DNA of 64,000 nt, from positions 1,550,001 through 1,614,000 of the forward strand of contig KV748199.1 of NCBI GenBank assembly GCA_001692895.1, written 5' to 3'. This document shows, piece by piece, positions 10,582 to 20,900 of the stretch. Every line of letters starts with the position of its first letter. The first letter of the stretch is position 1. Both the position numbers and the translations under genes were made by a program. The notes under the pieces were generated by a model. It was not told the DNA's origin and did no database searches. It saw only the letters and a list, made by a program, of their open reading frames with translations. This stretch comes from Cenococcum geophilum 1.58. Taxonomy: Eukaryota; Ascomycota; Dothideomycetes; Gloniales; Gloniaceae.

Positions 10582-13500
10582 CTAATTAGTGGTTAAATAT
10601 ACAGTTAACTATAGAGCAGCTAGGTTTTTAAATAGAAGAGATAGTCTTATATAGGGGTGCTATATACGCTTATATGGAATAGATCCCGGCAATACTATAC
10701 TATCTTAAACTTACGGAAAACTAGTAATAGAAGTGTTACTAAGTACTAGGAGATACTAAGTTACATTTATTATGCAGAATAACCGCGTTTACGAAGATTT
10801 GGTTAAGTACTTTAGGTTAGAAGTATTACTAAACCTAAGGTCCTAAGTTAATGTCTAAAACGCGTCGAATAATATCTTAAATTGCCTACCTCTTAACAGC
10901 AAACTTACGAGATCCTATAAAACCGAAAATCCTACCTACTTTTAACGTATAACACCCCGTTAATTCTATACCTACTATAGCGTTAACCTACCTAAAGAAG
11001 TATAAGGAAGATATTAACCTAAAGATATAATAATTCTTCTTTAATTAACGTCTGATACGGATGCTATCTAGCCCCACGCAGACTACTCCGTACATAAGGG
11101 AAAAGTAATATTGACAGGAAAAAACCCTTGCTGCTAGGGGGGAGGAAAAACCCTATAAGCCACCTCAGTAGGATGAAAAACCCCGATTTGCTATGTCTGT
11201 CCGTAGCGGCGGCCCTGCGGGTCTACGGCTACGTCCTGTCCTCCTTAGATGTTCGAACTTCTTGGAAACCACTGCTTCCTTCTCTAGCTTACCCTAGCTA
11301 GGGTTTACTACGTCCCAGCTAGGCCTTGCCAATTGATTGCCGTACTGCTGTTTCCCGTATCTTGGCCATCCCCTATATGCTATTTCTTGTCTAACTATTG
11401 CCATATACGCCATGCCTTCCCCCCCCTAGGGCCTATCGAAGGCGTAAGGGGGATTCATCCGTTCTAACCACCGTAATACTGATAAGCGAGCGGGATATTG
11501 TGTATTTGGGTATCTTTTATGCCTAGGCCCCAGCTAGGCCCTTTCTAAGGGTCACCACTCCGTCGAAAGAAGACAGGGAAAACCGTGGGTCGCAATCCAG
11601 GCTGCTAGGTAGTATTTGGTAGAAAAAAAAAACGGCGAGTGACCGCATGCTCCGCGGGCGATCGCCCTGGGGGTTAGGAGGGGCCGTATATTTGCTCATT
11701 CGTCTACTCGTTCGCTCGCGATCGCTTGTTCGTCGATGTGAGAGGTCGTCGATGCTTTCTATTAGGGGTCGGGGGATGCTATCGAATGCCGTATATCCAC
11801 GTTGGATTGTATAGGTGCCTTGATAGGAGAATAGCGTAGCTGAATTGTAGAGGGCCATAGTAGTGGTTTTCGAGATCTCACCATCTGAAAATTTTTCACC
11901 ACCGCCTACAACGCTCACAACTACGACCACCAGGTCCTATCGCACGCTGTACGACGTCTCTGCGTTGGCTCTGAGTCTGAACTTCGAAGACCCAGGTTCG
12001 TAGCCGTCACCACGTACAGGTGCAGAGTCCGTTTTCGACGGCCAACCTAAAGATATAGAATAAAGCTATAATTAACTTTGCAAACGCTAATAAATAAGAC
12101 TTAAATGGATTTTTATTACACTGTATAGTATATTATAAGGATAGTAAATATAACGATACCGCGCTATAGGAATGTATAAAGGAGGACTTTATTAGATGGA
12201 TAAAGGAAACATAGGCCCCTATAAATAAGAATATCGTATAGGACTTCCGTAACTTCCTTTAGGAGAATAGAGTATTTATCCCTAAGGACGGGGGTACTAT
12301 TAGAGATAATATTTAGGAGTAGGTTCTTAACGTAAAAGAAGAGCATAAATAGACTGTATAAGAGATTAAGCACTAACTACGCACTATAAGGAAGCTTAAC
12401 TTACGATAGAATCTAAGTAATATACTATAAGAGACGCGTTCTAATTCCATTACTCTAGGCATAAGTTCTTCCGTTTTATATCTATCGCCTCTACCTTTAT
12501 CTTTAGTTCCCTAGAATCTACTAATTTAACCTATAACTTTAACTACTGCCTCTTAACACAAGCAAGCATAAGATCCCCTTGCTTCGCGATTTACTAACCT
12601 TTAGGCTTTACCGACTAGACCTATATCCCCACTATAGCCTGCAATGTAACTCCTACCTCTTCTATCTTAATCTTAAATTGGAGGTAGTTTAAAATTGCTT
12701 ATAGAGCTTACAAAGCTCTATTTAGATTAGGAGAAGAAGTTTAGTAGGAAATTATACGATATTCTTAATTCGAAACTACGTATCTTCTATAACTATTACT
12801 AGAAGGTAGGAATAGAGTCTAATTAATACTATAACGCCTATTCTGTTATGCTTAAGGGCCAAGCTAGTACCTTCTATTATAATCGTTTAGTAGGAAAAGG
12901 ATATAATTTTAACCGCATAATATATAAGTTAAGATACCACTTTAAAATAGAAGAGAATAAGTAGTAGTATATATTAGAATGGAGAGAGATTACCTTCCTA
13001 AGGATTATTGCTATAAACCTAGGTATCCCTTAGCTTAATTATCTTCAAAAGCTCTTTAATTAACTTTAGATAATTTAGCGTGGTTTATCCAAATTATATT
13101 AAGAGGACTTTAGCCTACGTGATTAAGTTATTAGCGTATATTAAGGTGTTAAAGAATATAACCTTGCTCTCTTTAATCCTATAAATACTTACGAAGGAGT
13201 ATATGCTTAATTAAGATCTTTTATTAGCACCGCTCTACGCTTTTAAGAAGTATAGCAATTTAACGCCTAACTCTAACCTACTTTAATTAACCCGCCTAAC
13301 TAATATGATTATAATTAGACTAATCGAATATATAGTAGCCGGGGTAGGCAATACGGTAAAGGGTATAATTAACGACTATAAGGTAAAGGTGGAGGTCCTT
13401 ATAAAGATTTATTTTAAAGTAATTACTAGAAGAAGTGTTATATTTATAAGAAACCAAATTGCTAGTTAACTAGGCATTCTTTTAATAAACGAAAGGAGGT

Positions 13501-16500
13501 ATATAATAAGTTCCGCTAGAGTATAAGAAACGTTAGAAATTATAAGGTCACTATAGCCTACTTCTAAAGCTTCCTAGTTTAATATAAAGGCGTAGAAAAT
13601 CTTAAGGGTGAGGTTAATAAGGCCAAATAGCTCCTTATAGATATAGAAATTAAGGAGTACTTACCCGACTAATACTTTACTAAGTATAGTAAGGTAGATG
13701 GTATATAAACCGTCACTATTCTTAATAACCAATCTACGCTCTATTTTACCATAAAGTTAGATATCTTTAATAAGCTAAGGGAGAGTTCCACGTTCTCCTT
13801 TAATGACAGATACTCGGTAAATATCTTCTATAGTATTATACTAGATACTAGAGCCGCAGGAGTATCTATAGTAGGAGAACCTTAAGTTCGAGCCCTTTAG
13901 TAGCTTAATAGCTCTATTTAGATTAACTATTTAACGGCAGGCTAACACATAATTCGTTTTAGTAAGGGTACTGTAATCTCTATTAGCACAATTAGGGTCT
14001 AAACCCCCTTAGGGTATATTACCTTTTATATCGTTCCTATGAACACCCTATTTCTATTTTGTATTAAAGATATAGATAAATTAGGCGTTAAGCTTAATAA
14101 CCTTAAGAATGTACTTATTTAGGGAGATAATTAGGTGCCTATTATACGCAAGTAGGGTTACCCTTAGTTACTCCTTTATTAACTAGAAAAGAGTGTTACT
14201 TAGAGCCATTTAACTAAGTTAGAGTTACATTAACTATACCGTCGTTTTAGCTACCTATCCATTTACTAATTGCTTAGGGTTCTTTAGCGGGTAGGCTATA
14301 AAGTTAAGATTAAGGCAATTAAGTATCTTATAAAGTACTGCTATTAATGCTAAATAAACCAGAAGTCCCCTAGCCGATTTAAGTTCACCCTTAAAGATAA
14401 CTACGACTTTAACTTCTATATTATTATTAACGTTATATATCTTAGCGGCAAGCCAGTACTCTAAGTTATTGACTTCTTAACTTCCTTCTAAGCCGTATAA
14501 TTCTTAAAGGATATATTAGCTAGGAACGCATAGGATATCCTTTAATTATACTAGATTAATATCTACCTAGGACCCCCTAATTAAATTATCTATAACGTAG
14601 GAAAGAACTTCTTATCCGTAGAGTTTTAATAATAGATAAAGGTAATGGCAATTAAGGTTAAGGAAGTCCCTATTAAGGTATATAATAGTATTAGAAAAGT
14701 AGAACAATATTATACGCTATTATGCCGCGTATATAAGATTATCTCTTTAGAACTAGAGGATGCTAGCAAAGAACTTACCTTGTAAATAGCTGTTAAAGCT
14801 ATTAATAATTCCGCTGGCCCGGATAGACTTATACCTATATTACTAGTCTTTAGCGCCTACCCTTAAATAACTAATAATTCTCTACTATCTTCCTCTATTA
14901 TATAATGAGCTAAGGCTATTTATAAGGTAATAAAGAAGGTATAATATCTCTACGCTATACACCAGGTTAATAATGTACTAGGAATAAGAAATGGCCTAAA
15001 TACCTTAACTACGCTTAATCTGCCACTTTAGTTTAAGGTATACATATAGCGTAAAAAGGGAGAATAGTTAGGCCCATATTAACTTATTANAATTAATAGT
15101 TAAACTTATACTATTTAGATGCCTTACGGACCCACTTAATTTCGTTTAACTGTTATTAAGCCTTATTATAAAGATAATAGTTTTGAGCCTTTATAGAATA
15201 CCATAAAAGATACCCTAGAGAAGAGCTATAATTAACGTGCTTTAGAAGGCAACCACAATCCTAATACAATTGTAGTAGATATGCCGCAACTATAACGTAG
15301 TAGAGGTCGCCTAAAGGGATTATAAAATTGCTAATATCTTATTAATTTTAAAGAGTAATTTATTGCCGCTATTAAGAATAGAGTTAAGCTATTAATGGCC
15401 TTTATAACAGCTAAGGAGAAGGCTAACTTTAAACTCGCAAAACAGCTCTAAAAGGAAGGTTGTATTATAACTCTAGGAGCTCCTTTCTAAGCATCTAATA
15501 AGCAGGAGATTAATAGTCTTATTATAAGAGGGGTCTTTAAATTTAAGAAGTATAACCCTACTAAGTTTAATGAAGTTTGCATCTTTAAGTTAAGAATAGT
15601 TAATGAGATTAAAGGCAAAGCTACTAACGCCCTATTTAAGAAATTAAGGCTTATTATCTAAGGCTATAATAACAATAGTAAGGAGGTAATTCTTATACAA
15701 TCTCCTATGATTTAACGAGCCAGTTAGCGAGTTATTATTATACTAGCTCCCTCCTTAATAAAGAATGGAATAGCAGTCTATTTATAAAATATCACTTAGG
15801 CCTATACCTAATTAGAGACGCACCTTTAGCGCTTAATATTAGCATACCTTCTAGAGTAAATTCGCCACCAATACTCCAAAGATATAATCATAGTTATGCT
15901 TAAGCCATTATATAGAATTGCAGAGGTAGGAACTCACTAGTAGGCTACCTATAGTAAGCACTATAAAGAGAAGCTTTTAATAACTACTTCTATATTTAAT
16001 TTATACTTCCTTATTATAACTATGGGAACTCTATTTAGAATCGTCGGCATATAAACTAATAATATAATTATCTTAAGAGATAACCAATTCTTAGCTCTTA
16101 AAGAAGATAAGCTAATAAAGGCAAATCTTATAGTAAAGCCAAAGGAAAAGCTTAATTTAATAATACCATTACTCTTTAATAGATGTGTCCTCTCCCTAAA
16201 TAAGGATTCCATTGCTTTATACTAGAAGGGTTAAGGTAAGAAGATTAATATTATTAACGTTAATTCTCCAAAATAAGGATACGTAGAGTAACGCGCTTAT
16301 AGAGCTTATATTACTTCTATCTATTAACCTAAGGCTTTATTTAATCTCTCTGTTGCCGCTTAATACTAGAAACTAACTAAGGATAACGTCCTTACCCTAA
16401 ATAAGCGTCTCTTTTAGTAAATAAACTATCTCAACCGGGGACTACTCTATTTACTTATTAATCTTCCCACCGCTAAGCTCTTTATATTTGTTAATAGATC

Positions 16501-17299
16501 GTTTATAAATAATAAAGATTTTAGCTCCTAGCTAGGATATAAGATTATTATCGCAAACGAATCTACCGGAGAGAATAACTTCATAATCTACGGTAATCTT
16601 ATCTATTAGAGCTTAACTAAGAGCAAGCGCGTTACTTAAAGCGTTTTAGCGTTAGAGATATATAGAATAATTAGCGGAGTTAACATAGCAATTACAATTG
16701 GAACTACCCTAAAGATAATTATAGATTAACTCGAACTTCCCGTTATCCCTATAATTATATATACCGACTTATACTCCCTCTATAAGTGCTTAGTTAAGCT
16801 TAGTACTATAAAGAAGAAGCGCCTTATAATCAATATTATAGCACTTTATTAATCCTATAAACAGTAAAAACTCTTTAAGATTTAATGGATTAACGGTTAA
16901 GATAACCTAGTAGATATAATAACGAAGGCAAACCTAAATAAGGCTCTAGAAACGTTTATTAACATAAATACTTTACGCGTACAAGTTAAAGGTTGGGTTA
17001 AAAGGGAGTAAGAGTATGACGCTCTATAGACCCTAATTTTAACTAGCTAATTAGGATTTTCCATACCCAGTATAGAAAATCGCTATTGGCTCGCTTATAG
17101 CTAGCGCCTTAGCGGCCTTAACGGCCCTAACATAATATCTACCCACAACTCCTTAGTAAGAAAGCACTACGTGCTAAGAGGCAAATTTTGGGATAGCGAG
17201 ACTTATATTACAATAGCAATAGTAAATAAAGAGGATCCATATTTGTTATAATAGTTAAGCAGTATTTATATATAGAGGGCAACTATAAAAGAAGAGTTG
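10582..17299 (+). pseudogene. Degraded copia gag-pol polyprotein of copia-2
   Basis: The coding remnant is riddled with stops but carries copia signatures on the plus strand. A gag knuckle appears as CYIYKKPNC then RHS (about 13437-13475), with the second Cys changed to Tyr. The RT active-site region reads GIQTNNIIILRDNQF (about 16047-16095); family members usually have Q-x-DDT-x-I-L-A-D there, so both catalytic Asp codons have become Asn. RNase H is recognisable from LFIFVDGSF (about 16477) to NLADIITKANPNKA (about 16905-16950). Loss of the catalytic aspartates by G-to-A change means this RT cannot function. Confidence 0.82.
11031..12043. mobile_element. 1.0 kb insertion inside copia-2 with a 14 bp target duplication
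   Basis: The 14 bp string AACCTAAAGATATA occurs at 11017-11030 and again at 12044-12057, bracketing 1013 bp that are far richer in G and C than the copia sequence around them. A target duplication this long is typical of target-primed reverse transcription (LINE or SINE-like) rather than LTR elements. On the minus strand the left end would be an AT-rich 3' tail. The insert has no recognisable protein. A 135-codon minus frame (11523-11930) is low-complexity and arginine/serine rich, and I do not call it a gene. Low RIP damage suggests a later arrival than its host. Confidence 0.6.
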
Positions 17300-17548
17300 T
17301 GTCACGGAAGTGGGCACGAGCTGGAATACAATGTACTAAACAGGGTAGTAATTGAAGAAGGCTACGTACGCGTAACTATGCGTGGTTAATACAAAGACAT
17401 TTGGATGAAGAAGAAGATTCTTCGTGTGCCAGGTTGGGTATAAATAGGGGTTGTAGGGGAACGTGCGTAGGTGTCTCGGGACGAACGTAAGCACGGGTCA
17501 AGAACGTCAAAACGCGCAGGGACGTAAGAGCGTGTGAGTCCCGTGACA
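17300..17548 (+). repeat. Solo LTR inside copia-2
   Basis: This 249 bp sequence has inverted terminal octamers TGTCACGG and CCGTGACA and is flanked by the 5 bp duplication AGTTG (17295-17299 and 17549-17553). It contains a good TATA-like motif (GGGTATAAATAGG, about 17437-17449), as expected of a retroelement promoter. No internal region or second LTR of this family is present, so it is a solo LTR left by LTR-LTR recombination. It is much less TA-rich than its host, so it is young or escaped RIP. Confidence 0.85.
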
Positions 17549-17557
17549 AGTTGCCAG

Positions 17558-17765
17558 TATCGGGAATGAGGCAATTTGCCGTCACGTACGGCAAACTGCC
17601 GTCACGTGATGGCAAGTTGCTATCACGTGTTGCCGCGGCACTAGCGTAGCGAGGAGCCTTAAGCTCCTCGCCCTTCCTTATTCTAATTAATAAGCTTTAT
17701 TAACCAACATCACTATAACCCTACTTGAGTAGTTATTATTGGTGAGTCACCCTATGTGACTAACA
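17558..17765 (+). repeat. 3' LTR of copia-2
   Basis: This 208 bp repeat aligns with 10394-10581 apart from one extra internal block of about 20 bp containing ACGGCAAACTGCCGT. CTACC follows at 17766-17770. Confidence 0.88.
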
Positions 17766-17770
17766 CTACC

Positions 17771-17909
17771 CTTATATATCTTAAATATAATTAAAATAAG
17801 TTACAGACTTTAGAGTTATAGGGTCTACTTTTATATATTTATACCACTTAATTTCTATAGATTTATAATAAAGTTGCTTGTTTAATTCCTATATACTATA
17901 AAGCTTATA
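17771..17909 (+). repeat. Second half of the 3' LTR of element C
   Basis: It continues the LTR cut at 10393 and aligns with 2438-2576. TATAT follows at 17910-17914. Confidence 0.78.
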
Positions 17910-17914
17910 TATAT

Positions 17915-20900
17915 AAAAATGGCAGCTTTAGAGCTAATTAACTACTAGTTGCCCCTCTATAAAGGCGTAGTTAGAGTAAGTTAGTTACCCTTTTTACTAG
18001 CGCTAGCGGCTTATAGTACTACTAACTTTTAATAATAAGGCTACTGCCTAATATATTAATAATAAATTCAATTTACCGCCCGTCCCGGTCCCCCTAGTGG
18101 GTCCACGCAGGCTAATACCTTCTATAGGAAAAACTCTATCTTAGAGAAAACCCGATCGCGGGCCGCGTTAGAAAGACGACGGCGTTCCGATATCGGGGCG
18201 CTGGCGACTCGCCTTCTACCTAGCTCAGAGTTTGCATATTAAGCCAACTAACCGCGCTTCGCGGACAATCTTACACTACCCCTTCTTCCCTTATCCTTTT
18301 ACTTATATCCTTTTACCTATATTCTTTTACCAGTCCTCTAAGCTTTAAAAGGGCTAGTATCCCCTTATATCCTCTATATCTATTGCCTTTATAGCCTAGA
18401 ACTAGGCTAAAGCACCTAACTATATTAGCTACTTTGTAGCCGCTTAAGCACTTCTTTTATTACTTAAGACGTCTTAGAGGCATTTAGAGGCATATTATGC
18501 TATAAGGTCCGCCCTCTGGTATTATAGACATTGGAATAGTATATAGTGTACTATCTGCCTTATCCAACTATATTCGCACTATAGGAGAATTTCTAGTACT
18601 CCAATAGATGTAAGCTATACGTTAAGCCCTATTACCTCTATATAAAGGAGAAATAGTGCTATAACCTCTACTTTTATTAGATCTTTATATAATAGGATTA
18701 TAGGTTTCCCCTATAGGGTCTTCCACGTAGTTTTTATGCGGTTTTTAGCCTTTACCTGCTACCGTTAGCGCTATTTTAGGTCTGCCTATTTCGCAATAAG
18801 GGTAATTTTCCGCTAGCGGTGCTAGTGGCCTCCTATATAGTAGCGGCGCTCCGTTTACACTCTGCCGGCGCTCCGCTAGCTACGCCTATAGGGGTTTATT
18901 ATAGCTTCTTACTCTATATAATCCTTCTAGTATGCGAGGAACCCCTATATTTCATTCTTATGGTTCTTTACGCGGTCCCTAAGCACTTTTAATAGTATTA
19001 ATAGCCGTCTTATTTTCTGCCGGCGCTTTATTAATATTTTCTAAATACCCTTAAGTGCCTTTACTAATTCCTTTTCTACCCTATTAGAAGCTGTCTTAGC
19101 GGCTCTTTAAAGGGCTATTATTTTAATATAAAGTTAAATTAGGGGAATAGCCGCTTCCTTCTTAATTGCAGCTATTAGTATTTACTGGTATACTCCTATA
19201 ACCCTACAGAGGTATTAGTTCTAGACTTTCTATAGCGATTTAAGTAGGCTTTTCGCTGGTGTTCCGCCGTCGTCCTGTACTCCCTATACTTAGGCGCTAT
19301 ATAGTATCGCTGGTCGGACGGTAGCTGTGTATAGGAGGCGCGAGCGGCGTATTAATGGGCCCTATATAGACGTAGTGATCCTTAACATCGCTTTAAAGGC
19401 TGCTAATCCTTTAGTTACTGCCTTCTTAATCTATTCTTTCTACTAAAGCTTAGGGTCTACCTAAATCCCTAGGATTCGCATACTAGTTTTCTGGGGAGCT
19501 ATTTTATAGCTAGCGATACGCATAGTAAACGCAAGGTCTGTAGTGGCGTAGCGCTGTTGCCTTATAAAGTATATAAGCTAATACTTTTTAGGGGCGAACG
19601 CCGCGCCGTATTAGTTTGCCTATATAGTATAGTAGTTATAGGCAGCTTCTAATTATTAACAGTTCTCTACTATGGAGTCCCCCTAGGTAATAAGATTTGT
19701 ATTATCTATAAAGCTGAACCCTAGTATACCGCTATTAGGGCTTTAGAATTTCTCTAATAGTTCTAATATAAAAAAGAGAAATAGAATTGGCGATAGGGGA
19801 GACCCTTAGGGGATACCTGTCTATGTCTAGATCTAATTGCTCTTATATTCTATAAACTTAATACGGGTCTTATATACTATTAGAAAGCTTTATATAAAGT
19901 TTATAAGCTATTTTAAAAAGCCTTTTCTTTTTAGAATATAGAGGAGCCTTTTATAGGATATGTTGTTAAATGCTCCTATTAGGTCTAGGCTTAGCATTAA
20001 CACTATATACCTATAGCGCGTTCGCCACGCTGTCTATATATAAGAGCTAAGCAGTCCTACTACTAATAGTATAAATTACTTACGCCTTGCTCCTATCTAG
20101 TTCTAAGGGAGTAGACTATGCTCTTTTACTGCTTTTAATATAATATTGGCTACGTACTTTTCTAGGACTTTTACTAGTGTATTTTTAAGGGTAATTAGTC
20201 TATAGCTGCCTAGAAAAGAGTAGTCTTTCTTTCCTTCCTTATATAATACTATAGTTATAGATTCTTTAAGACTTTCTAGTATTGTTTTATTAGTAATATA
20301 GTAGCTAGCTACTTTTGCTAAGTCTTTTATAATAACTAAGGCAACTACTTTAAGAACTTTATTTAGTATACTATTTAGCCCTAGGGCTTTTCCATTAGGA
20401 AGGCTCCTAATTAGCTTACCGATTTCTTTTATTAAGATAATAGGGCTAATAATAAGTGCTCTTTATTCCATTATTGCCTCTATCTTAATATCGCTAAGGT
20501 CCGCTATTCTAGTCTTAGGAAAGAATTTAGCTATAAGGATATCTACTTTTATAGTATTATTATCTGTTAAGGGGTTTTTAATAGACCTCCTAAGGTCTAG
20601 TAAGTAGGGGTCTACCTTTACTATACTTACTTTTCTACTCTATTTTAATAGGATCTAAAGTCCTTTATTATAGGGTTTTAATTAATCCTTAGTAAGTTTA
20701 TAAATAAAGCGCCTTTAGTTATTATAACTAACTCTTCTAGTTTCTTTCTAGAGTTAATTACTTAGTATTAAGTATCTTTATAAGTCCTAGGGGTTGTTAT
20801 AGTCCTAATATTATTACCGCGCCTAGCGGGCGCTAGCGTGGAGCTATATGGCATTTAATAACCATTTTTAACGGGCTTACTAGCTAGGTTATACTTACGG

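Larger units (their letters stand above)
10394..17765 (+). mobile_element. Ty1/copia LTR retrotransposon, copia-2, plus orientation, in the LTR of element C
   Basis: The 5' LTR is 10394-10581 (188 bp) and the 3' LTR is 17558-17765 (208 bp). The difference is one extra copy of a roughly 20 bp block near 17586-17605 in the 3' LTR. Both start TATTAGG or TATCGGG (TG changed to TA, as RIP would do) and end CTAACA. CTACC flanks the element at 10389-10393 and 17766-17770, interrupting the LTR of element C at a matching point. Coding remnants run on the plus strand in copia order. Two younger insertions lie inside (11031-12043 and 17300-17548). Confidence 0.9.
2393..17909 (+). mobile_element. LTR element C, heavily interrupted by nested insertions
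   Basis: The 5' LTR is 2393-2576 (184 bp). The 3' LTR starts at 10349 directly after a G-rich purine tract, is split after position 10393, and resumes at 17771-17909; its two parts also sum to 184 bp. TATAT flanks the whole at 2388-2392 and 17910-17914, though this duplication is low-complexity. A related LTR next to a chromodomain remnant at 57448-57669 suggests a Ty3/gypsy affiliation. With the nested elements removed, only about 1.3 kb of interior remains (2577-2616 plus 9095-10348), with no coding capacity, so this copy is a deletion derivative or a non-autonomous relative. Confidence 0.78.

Noticed and set aside
11523..11930. 135-codon minus-strand frame
   Set aside because: Low-complexity, no domain, inside a transposon-like insertion; probably chance openness in less AT-rich DNA.
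11955..12043. tRNA-like B-box (GGTTCGTAGCC near 11995) suggesting a tRNA or SINE head
   Set aside because: No matching A-box at proper spacing and no cloverleaf that I could build; orientation does not fit a SINE whose body lies to the left.
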